Positions 1-9,430 of a stretch of DNA of 64,000 nt are shown here, in pieces. The position numbers and the translations under genes are program-made. The first letter of the stretch is position 1. Each line of letters begins with the position of its first letter. The notes under the pieces are model-generated. The model saw only the letters and a program-made list of their open reading frames with translations. It did no database searches and was not told where the DNA came from. Source of the stretch: Streptomyces kurssanovii (GTDB lineage: Bacteria > Actinomycetota > Actinomycetes > Streptomycetales > Streptomycetaceae); contig NZ_BMTN01000022.1 in assembly GCF_014649695.1 (NCBI RefSeq), positions 1-64,000 of the forward strand. The letters are read 5' to 3'.

Positions 1-1
1 G

Positions 2-3000
2 TACTGGAAGGGCGTCAACATGACGCTCGCCGGCATCGCCTCCACCGTCGCCAACCCCGACCGGGCCCTGAAGAACGCCTGGGAGACATTCAAGAGCGAC
101 CCGGCCGAGGGAATCGGCCGTCTGTTTGCCGAGGCGGTCGGCACCAAGGGCGCAGGCGCAGTCAAGGGTCTGGTCACCGCCGGCAAGCACCTGCCCGACG
201 CAAACAAGCCCGGCAGCACCCGCGGCGATCACGACCGTGACCCCGACAGCGGCGGCAAGAAGTGCACAGAGACCAAGTGCGACCGGGACCCCATCGATGT
301 CGCGACCGGTCGCATGCTCCTGCCCCAGACCGACATCGCCCTGCCGGGCTCCCTCCCACTCGTGTTCCAGCGCACGCATGACTCCACACGCCGTTCCGAC
401 CGCTGGTTCGGTTCCACCTGGTCATCCACTGTCGACCAGCGACTGGAGATCGACTCCGAAGGCGTGATCTTCAGCTGCGCCGAGGGCAGCCTGCTGGCCT
501 ACCCCCACCCGGCGCCCGGTGTCCCGGTCATGCCTACGCACGGGCGACGTTGGCCACTCGACCGGGTCGACGACGGCTACACGATCACCGACCCCGACTC
601 CGGCCAGGTCTGGCACTTCACCGACCACACCGCCGAACTCGCCCTGCTGACCCAGATCGACGACCGCAACGGCCGCTGGATCACCTTCGAACACGACGAA
701 TCCGGCGCTCCGACGTCGATCGTCCACCACGGCGGCTACCACCTCAAACTCACTACCAGCGAAGGCCGGGTCGCCGCCCTCCACCTCGCCGGTGCCGCCC
801 CGGACGGATCTGACCAGGAGATCCTCCGCTACGGCTACACCGACGGCCACCTCACCGCAGTCACCAACTCCAGCGGCCGCCCCCTGCGCTTCGGCTGTGA
901 CGAACACGGCCGCATCACGTCCTGGACCGACACCAACGGCAGCCACTTCGACTACGTCTACGACCACCAGGACCGCTGCACCTACCAGACCGGCTCCAAC
1001 GGGCACCTCGAATCCCACTTCACCTGGGACGACACGGACCCGGAAACCGGCCTGCGGATGACCTCCATCACCGACGGCCTCGGCCACACCAAACGCCACG
1101 TCATCAACGAGCGTTCCCAGGTCGTCGCCGAGATCGACGCACTCGGCGCGGTCACCCGCTACGAATACGACCGCTACAACCGACTCCTGTCCCGCACCGA
1201 CCCCCTCGGCCACACCACCCACTCCACCTACGACGAACAGGGCCGCCTCATCGAGGTGGAACGCCCCGACGGCCGCCGGGCACGAGCCGAGTACAACGAC
1301 CTCGGCCTGCCCGTACGCGTCACCGGGTACGATGGCAACAGCACGCGCCAGACCTTCGACGACCGCGGCAACCGCACCTCAGTCACCGACCCCACCGGTG
1401 CTACCACCCACTTCTCGTACGACGAAGCCGGCCACCTCACCTGCATCACCGACGCCCTCAGCCACTCCTTCACTATTGCCTGCGAACGTGCAGGACTGGT
1501 AACAGCGATCACGGACCCACTCGGATCGACCACTGTGTACGGGTTTGACGCATTCGGCCGGCCAGCCTCCATCACAGACCCTCTTGGCGCAACGACACAC
1601 CTGGAGTGGACGGTCGAGGGAAAGCTCGCCCGCCGCACCGAGGCCGACGGCAGCCAGGAATCATGGACGTACGACGGCGAGGGCAACTGCCTCACCCACA
1701 CCAACGCGATGGGAGGCACGACTCACTACACGTACACCGACTTCGACCTTCTGGCGGCCCGGTCAGACCCGGCCGGAGTCCGCTACGACTTCTCCCACGA
1801 TTCGAACCTGCGGCTGACACGGGTGACCAACCCGCAGGGCTTGACGTGGGATTACACATACGACGGCGTGGGCCGGCTCGCGGCGGAGACAGACTTCGAC
1901 GACCGGACGCTGACGTACGCGTACGACGCATGCGGCCGCCTGACGTCCCGCACGAATGCGCTGTCCCAGACCGTCACGTACGAGCACAACGAACTCGGCC
2001 AAGTCGTTTGCAAGGACGCGGCGGGCACGGTCACGGTGTTTGAGTACGACATCTTCGACGAGGTGGCGGCGGCCACCGGTCCGGACGCGACGCTGGTACG
2101 GCTACGGGACCGCTTCGGCCGCCTCAAATCCGATACGGTAAACGGCCGTACGCTCTCCTTCACGCACGACGCACTGGGCAGGCGAACGGGCCGGACGACC
2201 CCTGGTGGGATGGCGAGCAACTGGTCGTACGACGCGGCGGGCCGACGGACCGCACTGACCACTTCCGGCCGGACACTCACCTTCACGCACGACGCGCTCG
2301 GCCGCGAAACATCCCGTACGTTGGGCGACTTCGCGTCTCTGACCTCCTCGTTCGACGTGATGGGTCGCCTCACAGCCCAAGAGATCACCGCGGGTGGTGG
2401 TCTTCGTCTCCAGCACCGCGCTTACGCCTACCGTTCCGACGGCAACCTCGTCGGCATCGCCGACGCGTTCTCCGGCGCCCGCCGCTTCGCGCTGGACGCG
2501 GCAAGCCGCGTGACGGCCGTACACGCGTCCGGGTGGACGGAGCGGTACGCCTACGACGAGGCCGGCAACCAGGCGGACGCCTTCTGGCCGCCTACCCACC
2601 CGTCTCACGAGTCGACCGGCCCCCGCACGTACACGGGCACGGGCATCACGCGGGCGGGCTCCGTTCGCTACGAGCACGACGCCCAGGGCCGCACCGTCCT
2701 GCGCCAGAAGACCCACCTTTCGCGAAAGCCAGACACGTGGCGCTACGCGTGGGACGCCGAGGACCGCCTGACGTCGGTGACAACGCCGGACGGCACGGTC
2801 TGGCGGTACACATACGACCCTCTGGGCCGTCGAATATCCAAGCAATCCGCCTTGGAGACAGTGGACTTCACTTGGGACGGCGCGACCCTCTGCGAACAAA
2901 CGACAGAGGACGCGACCCTAACCTGGGACTACGCTGGCTTGCGCCCACTGACACAGACGGAACGCCGCCACGGCTCCACCGACGACCGCTTCTTCGCCAT

Positions 3001-3694
3001 CGTCACGGACCTGATCGGCACCCCGACGGAACTCGTCGACGAATCCGGCGCCTTGGCCTGGCGCACCCGCACCACCCTCTGGGGCACCACCACCTGGAAC
3101 CGCGACGCCACGGCGTACACCCCGCTCCGCTTCCCCGGCCAGTACTTCGACCGTGAATCGGAACTTCACTACAACTTCTTCCGCTACTACGACCCAGCAT
3201 TGGCCCGCTACCTCACCCCGGACCCCCTGGGCCTGACCCCGGCCGACAACCCGGTCACGTACGTCCACAACCCACACACGTGGAGCGACCCGCTCGGGCT
3301 CGGTCCCTGTCCACCCCGGATCCAGGGTGGAGGGTGGGACCTCCGTGGGGATGCAAACCCGCTGAGCATCATCCCGAAGGACGCCGTTCAGGAGCATTGG
3401 CGGGCGGTCCCGGGTGGTGTCGAACACGGCATCAAGTGGAGGTGGACGGACGATGTCACAGGCAAGACGGTGCGTATGCGCGTCCACGGGCCCGACCTCG
3501 GTCCACACGCCGGACCCAATGCCAGCAGCGGCCCCATCTACCGCATCCAGATCGGGCACCAATTCCAGGACGAGGCAGGCAAGCTCTACCACTCGAAGAT
3601 CGGAAGCCCGAACAGTCCGAACTATAATGAGACGGCGATCAACGACACCCACATTCCGTGGCCCAGCCATCTGCCGGTGCCGTACCCGCACTGA
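2..3694 (+). CDS. RHS-repeat polymorphic toxin, 5' end outside the window
   Basis: Large secreted or cell-surface RHS/YD-repeat protein whose shell presents a variable C-terminal toxin. The frame is open from base 2, before the first ATG at 20, so the gene very probably starts upstream. Counting from that ATG, a motif typical of the domain before RHS shells (DPIDVATG) lies near residue 90. Dozens of YD repeats (YDxxGR and similar) fill residues 270-1030. The RHS core signature (YFDRESELHYNFFRYYDP, then YLTPDPLGL) lies at 1040-1070. After DPLGLGP, about 130 residues unlike the shell form the toxin tip; it contains RVHGPD, SPNYNE and NDTHIP. I recall these from the polymorphic toxin type 30 family (putative RNase), but that assignment is from memory. 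The small gene directly downstream fits a cognate immunity gene. Confidence 0.9.
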   Translation, partial: YWKGVNMTLAGIASTVANPDRALKNAWETFKSDPAEGIGRLFAEAVGTKGAGAVKGLVTAGKHLPDANKPGSTRGDHDRDPDSGGKKCTETKCDRDPIDVATGRMLLPQTDIALPGSLPLVFQRTHDSTRRSDRWFGSTWSSTVDQRLEIDSEGVIFSCAEGSLLAYPHPAPGVPVMPTHGRRWPLDRVDDGYTITDPDSGQVWHFTDHTAELALLTQIDDRNGRWITFEHDESGAPTSIVHHGGYHLKLTTSEGRVAALHLAGAAPDGSDQEILRYGYTDGHLTAVTNSSGRPLRFGCDEHGRITSWTDTNGSHFDYVYDHQDRCTYQTGSNGHLESHFTWDDTDPETGLRMTSITDGLGHTKRHVINERSQVVAEIDALGAVTRYEYDRYNRLLSRTDPLGHTTHSTYDEQGRLIEVERPDGRRARAEYNDLGLPVRVTGYDGNSTRQTFDDRGNRTSVTDPTGATTHFSYDEAGHLTCITDALSHSFTIACERAGLVTAITDPLGSTTVYGFDAFGRPASITDPLGATTHLEWTVEGKLARRTEADGSQESWTYDGEGNCLTHTNAMGGTTHYTYTDFDLLAARSDPAGVRYDFSHDSNLRLTRVTNPQGLTWDYTYDGVGRLAAETDFDDRTLTYAYDACGRLTSRTNALSQTVTYEHNELGQVVCKDAAGTVTVFEYDIFDEVAAATGPDATLVRLRDRFGRLKSDTVNGRTLSFTHDALGRRTGRTTPGGMASNWSYDAAGRRTALTTSGRTLTFTHDALGRETSRTLGDFASLTSSFDVMGRLTAQEITAGGGLRLQHRAYAYRSDGNLVGIADAFSGARRFALDAASRVTAVHASGWTERYAYDEAGNQADAFWPPTHPSHESTGPRTYTGTGITRAGSVRYEHDAQGRTVLRQKTHLSRKPDTWRYAWDAEDRLTSVTTPDGTVWRYTYDPLGRRISKQSALETVDFTWDGATLCEQTTEDATLTWDYAGLRPLTQTERRHGSTDDRFFAIVTDLIGTPTELVDESGALAWRTRTTLWGTTTWNRDATAYTPLRFPGQYFDRESELHYNFFRYYDPALARYLTPDPLGLTPADNPVTYVHNPHTWSDPLGLGPCPPRIQGGGWDLRGDANPLSIIPKDAVQEHWRAVPGGVEHGIKWRWTDDVTGKTVRMRVHGPDLGPHAGPNASSGPIYRIQIGHQFQDEAGKLYHSKIGSPNSPNYNETAINDTHIPWPSHLPVPYPH

Positions 3695-3711
3695 ATTGGA
3701 AGATGGGACAT

Positions 3712-4062
3712 ATGGAAAGCAAGTATTATATCGACTTCCTTCGAGACCTTCTGAGTCTCGACGCAGCAGTGCGCACGGAGGCGAGTGACCGAGTTCAGGA
3801 CTTCGTGAACCTGCTCTCCAGCACCCAGGCCAGAGTGGTAGGGGACCTGATCGCCATGCTGGCCCCGCACGAGGAGTCCCGGGTGGCCTTGGAGGCGCTC
3901 CTGCACGCGCTGACTGATCTCGACGGATGCGGGAAGCTCGACGGTGTCGACCTCTCACCTCTGGGGGAAATCTCGGAGTCCATGATCCATGTGGAACACC
4001 GCGAGTACATGGAAGAATTCGCCCCGCGCATCGCGGGGGCGAGTAACGGCAGGGCAGAGTAA
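3712..4062 (+). CDS. Probable immunity protein for the upstream RHS toxin
   Basis: Acidic, mostly helical 116-residue protein with no signal peptide. It starts 17 bases after the toxin gene stop; GGAAG at 3698-3702 sits 9 bases before the ATG at 3712, which I prefer over the in-frame ATGs at 3658 and 3703. I do not recognise the family. Position (last small gene after an RHS toxin), size and acidity match immunity proteins of polymorphic toxin systems. The local G+C is lower than in the surrounding genes (for example ATGGAAAGCAAGTATTATAT at the start), a common sign of recent acquisition for toxin/immunity cassettes. Function is inferred from context only. Confidence 0.6.
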   Translation: MESKYYIDFLRDLLSLDAAVRTEASDRVQDFVNLLSSTQARVVGDLIAMLAPHEESRVALEALLHALTDLDGCGKLDGVDLSPLGEISESMIHVEHREYMEEFAPRIAGASNGRAE

Positions 4063-4587
4063 GCGTGGACTCGCCCCCACCTTGAGGCGAGGCGGCTGAC
4101 CCATGAGGACGCGCGCGAGAGCACGCTGCCGATGTGGACGGCGATGGAAGGGCAGTCACACATCGCGGGCCGCCGTCCTTTGACGGATCTGATCTCCCTC
4201 ATTGCGGCAAAATACACCTTTATGCCTGGGCTCATAGCTCAACTCCCTACTGAAACACGGCGCGCTAGGTTGTCGGATCTCGCAAGCCTGGTGTCGGTCT
4301 GCCGGGTCACTCCGTTCACCCCGTCGGGCAACGCCGTGATCGCGACGTCCACGCCGTATGCCTTGGCACATGCCGCGATCAGCGCGTCGGTCCCGCGTCC
4401 CGTTGCTCACTCGCCCGTGGCCGCGAGCGGAGGCGGATTGTCGAACGCCTCTGGTATGGGGCGGCGCTCGGAGCGAGGTCGGCTACCTCGTCCACCCAGC
4501 GATGAACGCCGGACGGGGCCTACGATCCGATGGCAAGGCGGCCGCGTGGCAGGCACCGGCTCACAACGATCCGGGGGGATCACGCAC
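4063..4587. other. Intergenic stretch with possible decayed coding sequence
   Basis: No convincing gene in 525 bases. On the minus strand, roughly 4395-4250, a frame with Streptomyces-like codon use reads DALIAACAKAYGVDVAITAL and continues to a TGA, but an in-frame stop directly upstream leaves no start codon. This looks like the 3' remnant of an unidentified gene. The AT-richer patch around 4200-4260 also breaks the surrounding base composition. Such debris is common next to RHS toxin loci. Confidence 0.35.
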
Positions 4588-5184
4588 ATGCGCATCGGGG
4601 TCTATCTCGCACATCCGCGGCCGGGCAGCTTCAACCACGCACTCTTCGACGCGGTCACCGACGAGTTGCGAGCTCGCGGCTGCGAGGTGCTCGCGCACGA
4701 TCTGTGCGGCGAGGGGTTCCCGCCGGTCCTGACCGCCGGCGAGACGGAGACCGTGCGGGCGTCGGACGAGGCGCCTGATCCCCAAGTGGCCCTGCACCGC
4801 GGGGAAGTGGCCACGCTGGACGCCCTGGTGTTCGTCCACCCCAACTGGTGGGGCATGCCTCCGGCCGTCCTCACCGGCTGGGTGCAGAGGGTGCTGGTGC
4901 CCGGCGTCGCGTACAAGCTCGGCAGCGCCGACGGCGAGCCCGTCGGTCTGCTGACGGCGGGCGGGGCGCTCGTGCTGAACACCTCGGACACTCCGGCCGA
5001 CCGGGAAGAAGGCGAGTTCGGGGACCCGTTGCAGCGAGTCTGGGCCGCGTGCGTGCTGCCGTACGTCGGTGTCGACGACGTACGGCGGGTGGTCTTCCGT
5101 ACGGTCACCGACTCGACGGAGCCGGAGCGCGCGGAGTGGCTCCGACGGGCGAGGAGCGAGGCCGCGGCGCTGGTGTCCGGCTGA
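4588..5184 (+). CDS. Flavodoxin-fold NAD(P)H-dependent oxidoreductase
   Basis: Cytoplasmic 198-residue flavoprotein of the NAD(P)H quinone reductase / KefF-YwrO class, expected to transfer two electrons from NAD(P)H through FMN or FAD to quinone-like acceptors. The N-terminus MRIGVYLAHPRPGSFNHAL is the usual opening strand and phosphate-binding loop. FVHPNWWGMPPAVLTGWVQRV around residues 88-108 is the diagnostic active-site segment of the family (PxWWxxPAxLKGWxDRV). GVAYKLG and the Gly-rich GLLTAGG follow as expected. The ATG at 4588 is preceded by GGGGGGAT at a good distance; the same frame is open further upstream but without coding character. No operon partner. Confidence 0.85.
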   Translation: MRIGVYLAHPRPGSFNHALFDAVTDELRARGCEVLAHDLCGEGFPPVLTAGETETVRASDEAPDPQVALHRGEVATLDALVFVHPNWWGMPPAVLTGWVQRVLVPGVAYKLGSADGEPVGLLTAGGALVLNTSDTPADREEGEFGDPLQRVWAACVLPYVGVDDVRRVVFRTVTDSTEPERAEWLRRARSEAAALVSG

Positions 5185-5307
5185 CAGTTCCCCCGCGCTC
5201 CCGCCAGGGGTAGTCGACGGCACCGCCGGGCGGCCGGGTCCTCGGCGACGGTCCCACCGGGCATCCCGGTCGTCGCCCGCAGCGGCCTCGCCGCCGGCCA
5301 CTCGGCG

Positions 5308-6159
5308 TCAGCGTGGCGGCGGCGCCGGCCGGTCCAGGAAACGGTGCAGGGACTCCTTCATCGCGCTGACGAAGGCGTCCCGCGTGGGCTCGGGGAGGAG
5401 ATCGAGGGAGAGGTACGGGTTGAGGTCCTCCAGCTCGACCAGGAGCAGTTCGCCCGTCCTCGTCCGGCAGGCGTCGACGCGCTGGATGCCGTGGTCGAGG
5501 GTGTTCCAGTCGATGAACCTCTTCGCGAAGCGCAGATCCGCCTCGGTGGGCGCGTACGGTTCGAGGCCCCACCGCTGCCCGGGGTCGGGGGCGTACAGCG
5601 CGTACTGGAAGGCGTCGTCGACGAAGTAGAAGGAGACCTCGTACCGGAAGTCCACCCGCGGCTGGACGAGCAGGTCACCGCGTGCGGCGAGCTTGGCGAG
5701 GGCCTGGCGCGGGACGAAGTCCAGGCCTATGGAGTCGGCGCCCGCCTTCGGCTTCACCGCGTACTCGGCGGTCTCCGGGAGCCGCGCGAGGTGCTGCGGC
5801 CGGTCCACGGTGGGAATCACCGGGTGACCGGCCACGGTCAGGTCCAGAAGATACTGCTTGCCCGCCATGTCACCCCGGCCGTCGAGCGGGTTGTACACCC
5901 GGACACCCGTCGCCGTGGCCCGCTCGCGGAACACGTCGTACTCCTTCTGGTAGTGGAGTACGGGGCCGCTGTTGCGGACGACGACGGCGTCGAAGGCGTC
6001 CATCAGCTCGGCGGCGTCCAGCGGATGGCACAGCGCGAGGCGGAACTCCTCGCCCAGGCGTGACGTGAGGAAGACGTCCTCGTCGCCGTAGCGCCGTCCC
6101 CTGGCCGGATAGGCGAGGTCGGTCACGAACAGCAGGCGGGGGCGGGCGGGCACGGGCAT
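5308..6159 (-). CDS. ATP-grasp-like protein of unknown substrate
   Basis: A 283-residue cytoplasmic protein resembling ATP-grasp ligases. An N-terminal Rossmann-like half (RLLFVTDLAYPARGRRYGDED) is followed by a middle segment with YAVKPKAGADSIGLDFV, consistent with an ATP-binding lysine strand and glycine loop. The C-terminal half has VELEDLNPYLSLDLL, where acidic residues and Asn would bind magnesium. I start at ATG 6159 (MPVPARPRLLFVTDL); an in-frame start at 6186 adds nine residues of no evident value. ATP-grasp enzymes join a carboxylate to an amine or thiol, but nothing here names the substrates. It stands alone, convergent with the oxidoreductase gene. Confidence 0.65.
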   Translation of the reverse strand: MPVPARPRLLFVTDLAYPARGRRYGDEDVFLTSRLGEEFRLALCHPLDAAELMDAFDAVVVRNSGPVLHYQKEYDVFRERATATGVRVYNPLDGRGDMAGKQYLLDLTVAGHPVIPTVDRPQHLARLPETAEYAVKPKAGADSIGLDFVPRQALAKLAARGDLLVQPRVDFRYEVSFYFVDDAFQYALYAPDPGQRWGLEPYAPTEADLRFAKRFIDWNTLDHGIQRVDACRTRTGELLLVELEDLNPYLSLDLLPEPTRDAFVSAMKESLHRFLDRPAPPPR

Positions 6160-6260
6160 CTCCTCGGACGGTGGGCCGACGGCCAACCTATCCGTCCGGC
6201 CCGAGGCGTCCGGACCCGGCCGGGGCCCAGCACCGGCCGGGGCCCAGCGCCTGCCGGGGC

Positions 6261-8408
6261 TCAGCGCCTGCCGGACAGCGTGCGCTGCGCGGACTTCCTC
6301 GTACGGCCCGCCACGGCCGCCACCGCGCGGTCCGGGTGGTGGGTGTGCAGGCTGTCGAGGACGCGCAGGGAGGTGGCGGGGTCGGCGGAGGCCAAGGCCT
6401 CCACCAGGGCGGTGGCGCCGCCCGGCCAGGCGGCGGCCGCCGCGTCGAAGGCGGGGAGCAGGGTCGTGGGCGGGATGTCGGCCGGTCCCGGAATGCCGGT
6501 GTCACCGGAGTCGTCGCGGCGCTTCACATGGACGAGCATGTCGTCGATCCAGCGCTGGTCCAGTTCCTCGACGAGCACCGTGGCGCGCGCGCCGAGCGGG
6601 ACCGCGTCCTCGGGGACGCTCTCGCCACGGGACAGCAGGAGCCGCCGGGCGGCCGCGCCGGTCACCGGGTCGCCGAGCGCGGCGCGCAGGGCGGTGGTGG
6701 GGACGCCCGCGCGGTCGAGCTGCGCGAAGTACTCGGCCGTGCGGGCGGCGTTGGCGTCCTCGGACCTGGCCGCGGCGACCGCGTCGAGGAGTTCGCCCCA
6801 GGCCTGGTCCGTGCCTCCGTGCCGGTCCGCGAAGGCGGCGAGGGCGGAGGCGGCGAGTTGGGTGGGCCAGTGCCGGACCGCCGCGACGGTCTGTGCCGCG
6901 TTCCAGCCGGCGACGGTCTCCTGGTCGGGGGCGGCCACATGGCCGACCGTGATCACGTGGCGCATGGCGGCCGCGCCGAGGGGGGTGAGCCCGTAGGTGT
7001 CGCCCGTGCGGAAGACGCAGCCGGTCAGGGCCAGTTGGTCGACCACGGCCGCCAGTCCCTTCGCGGGGGCGTCGATCTCGGCCCGGTCCTCCTCGGTACG
7101 GCCGGGCATCCCGAGCAGCACGGAGAGCTCCTCGGGCGACGGGGTTTCGTACGCGGCCGGGGCGCTGCCCGGCACGGGGGCCGGCGCGTCCTCCAGTTCC
7201 GGAGCCACTCCGTCGTCCTTGGCGTCGCAGATCTTGCGTGCCACCGAGTCCGGGGTGCTGCCGCGTTCGTAGAGCGAGTAGAGGATGTGCGCGGCGTCGA
7301 ACGAGTACGCGTCCTCCGGGCCGGTGACCGGTGGCAGCCGTTCGGCCTGCGCGGCCAGGATGTCGGCCGCCAGTTCGAGGAGTTCCTGCGGGGTGCCCCC
7401 GGCCCACACCTCGGAGGCGGGACCGGGCAGGCCGCAGCGCTCGGACACCTCGCGCAGCTCGTCGTCGAGGTGTCCGGACGCCAGGGCGGCGGGCAGGGGC
7501 GCGGCGTGCAGCAGTCCCTGGATCTCGTCCGGTGCGGGGACGGCGGCCGGGGGTGGCAGCGGGACGGCGGAGTCGCCGTAGTAGTCGAGGTGTTCGTCGA
7601 GCATGTGGTCGGCGAGGGACGCGTGCGGCACGGCCTCCGGGCCGGGCGCGAGGGAGGCGTGCGGCCCCGTCAGTGCCGCCTCCAGCCCGGCCGCGGTCCA
7701 CCGGTCGGTCAACTCGGCCGCGATGTGGTCCAGTTCGCCGGTGAGCGCGTCGTCGGGACGTTCGGCATCGAGTGGAGGCGCGGGCAGCAGCGGGCCGGCC
7801 GGTGACGCCGCGCGGGTGTCGCGGGCGAAGGCCTCGAGCAGCGCCTCGGTGAGCCGGGCGCGTACGGAGAAGGTCCGGTCGGCGAGGTCCGAGCGGTGCA
7901 GCGGCTCGGGGAGGGCGGGCCGGTCCGCGTGCGGCATGCTCGCGAGCGCGTCGAGCCAGGCCCGTACGGCGTCGGCGTCGTCGCGGTCGACGGCGTCGGC
8001 ACGCAGCAGCGACGCGTACCAGCGGGGCCAGGTCAGGTTCAGCGGGTCGGCCATGGCGCGGCGGAACTCGGGGACGGCCTCCTCGACGGCGGCGACCAGC
8101 TTCGCGTGCCGCTTGGTGTTGAGGCGGCCGGCGGCCCGTACACGGTCGGCCAGGGCGGTGAGGACGACGGGCACGGCGTCGAGCTCCTCGTCGCCCGCGG
8201 ACAGCATCTGGGGCAGATCCTCGTGCAGGACCCGCCGGACCAGCTGCGGCGTGGGCTCGGGCACGCCCGCCCTGCGTTCCGCGCCGCGCAGCGCGAGCAT
8301 CGTCAGCACCGCGTCGGTGGTGCGCACGGGCAGCGCCGCGCCTCTTTCCCGGGACACCCAGGTGAGGAAGTCGTCGCGGCCGGTGTTCAAGGCGTTCGTA
8401 CGAGTCAC
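6261..8408 (-). CDS. Large hypothetical protein (715 aa)
   Basis: Strong coding character over 715 residues but no family I can name. The sequence is acidic, rich in Ala, Leu, Asp and Glu, has no signal peptide or membrane segment, and reads as a mostly helical, repeat-like scaffold. Short blocks recur: RRVLHEDLPQML, LLELAADILAAQ, and near the C-terminus ALVEALASADPATSLRVLDSLHTHHPDRAVAAVAG, which looks like HEAT- or TPR-type helical pairs. A middle segment (GCVFRTGDTYGLTPLGAAAM) resembles a winged-helix wing. The tail is basic (RTRKSAQRTLSGRR). It is transcribed in the same direction as the ATP-grasp gene, with about 100 bases between. Confidence 0.7.
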   Translation of the reverse strand: MTRTNALNTGRDDFLTWVSRERGAALPVRTTDAVLTMLALRGAERRAGVPEPTPQLVRRVLHEDLPQMLSAGDEELDAVPVVLTALADRVRAAGRLNTKRHAKLVAAVEEAVPEFRRAMADPLNLTWPRWYASLLRADAVDRDDADAVRAWLDALASMPHADRPALPEPLHRSDLADRTFSVRARLTEALLEAFARDTRAASPAGPLLPAPPLDAERPDDALTGELDHIAAELTDRWTAAGLEAALTGPHASLAPGPEAVPHASLADHMLDEHLDYYGDSAVPLPPPAAVPAPDEIQGLLHAAPLPAALASGHLDDELREVSERCGLPGPASEVWAGGTPQELLELAADILAAQAERLPPVTGPEDAYSFDAAHILYSLYERGSTPDSVARKICDAKDDGVAPELEDAPAPVPGSAPAAYETPSPEELSVLLGMPGRTEEDRAEIDAPAKGLAAVVDQLALTGCVFRTGDTYGLTPLGAAAMRHVITVGHVAAPDQETVAGWNAAQTVAAVRHWPTQLAASALAAFADRHGGTDQAWGELLDAVAAARSEDANAARTAEYFAQLDRAGVPTTALRAALGDPVTGAAARRLLLSRGESVPEDAVPLGARATVLVEELDQRWIDDMLVHVKRRDDSGDTGIPGPADIPPTTLLPAFDAAAAAWPGGATALVEALASADPATSLRVLDSLHTHHPDRAVAAVAGRTRKSAQRTLSGRR

Positions 8409-8547
8409 TCGTGGAGCGTATGAGGGCGGGCGGCGCCGGAGATCCTTCCGGGCCGGGTGTTAGCCCGATCGGGCGAGCGATCACCTCCGCAGGGCGCGGG
8501 GCCGCGTCCGGGCGATGAGTTCCGGCTGCGCGGACGGTCACCACTGC

Positions 8548-9150
8548 ATGAACACCTCCGAGACGACACCCGTGCCCGACCTCACGCCCGCCGCCCGCGC
8601 CGTAGCCCGGCTGCTGGACCAGATCGGCGACGAACAGCTGGGCGGTTCGACGCCCTGCCCCGACTACTCCGTGCGTGAGCTGCTGGCCCACATCGACGGC
8701 CTGTCCCTCGCGTTCCGCGACGCGGGGCGCAAGGACCTCGGCCCGACGACGGGCACCGACCCCGGCAGCTCGCTCCCGGTGCTCGACGAGAAGTGGCGCA
8801 CCGTGCTGCCCCAGCGGCTGGAGGAGCTGGCGGAGGCCTGGCGGCGGCCGTCGGCATGGGACGGCATGACCCAGGCCGGCGGGGTGGACCTGCCGGGGCA
8901 GGTCGCCGGGCGCGTCGCGCTGAACGAGCTGGTGCTCCACGGCTGGGACCTCGCGCGGGCGACGGGGCAGGAGTACGACCCCGGTGAGGCGAGTGCGGCG
9001 GTGTCCTACGAGATGGTGAAGCCGTCGGACGACGACTCCCTGCGCGACGGGATCTTCGGGCCGCCGGTACCGGTGCCGGACGACGCACCGCTGCTGGACC
9101 GGGCCGTCGGCATGAGCGGGCGGCGGCCGGACTGGCGGCCGGGCGACTGA
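8548..9150 (+). CDS. TIGR03086-type protein, mycothiol-dependent isomerase / DinB fold
   Basis: A 200-residue four-helix-bundle protein of the TIGR03086 family, related to mycothiol-dependent maleylpyruvate isomerase and DinB. These actinobacterial proteins bind a divalent metal through three His/Asp ligands and often use mycothiol. STPCPDYSVRELLAHIDGL near residues 33-51 carries the first metal His and the classic TPCxxWxVRDLLAHL-like motif. LNELVLHGWDLARATGQ near 130-146 carries the second His in the EllvHGWDLARATG signature. The ATG at 8548 (MNTSETT) fits homologue length better than 8515. The reaction in this organism cannot be told from sequence. Confidence 0.85.
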   Translation: MNTSETTPVPDLTPAARAVARLLDQIGDEQLGGSTPCPDYSVRELLAHIDGLSLAFRDAGRKDLGPTTGTDPGSSLPVLDEKWRTVLPQRLEELAEAWRRPSAWDGMTQAGGVDLPGQVAGRVALNELVLHGWDLARATGQEYDPGEASAAVSYEMVKPSDDDSLRDGIFGPPVPVPDDAPLLDRAVGMSGRRPDWRPGD

Positions 9151-9430
9151 CGGACGGCGACCGACGTCGAGGACGCGGCCCGCGGGACGGAGCGGCGGCA
9201 CAGGGCCGGTGCGGCGGTCAGCAAGGCGGCCCGGCGGCCGGCAGGGAGTCCGGCTACGGCAGAGGCCGGCAGGGACTGCGGCTCCGGCAGAGGCCGACCG
9301 GTGGGGCGGACGGCGACGCCGGAGCAGGCCCCGTCACCAGGCCACGTCCGTCCGCCGGCCGGCGCGGACCGCCCCGCAGCCGGGCGGAAAGGGGATGAGC
9401 CGCAGGGGACGCCGATGCGATGCTCCTGGC

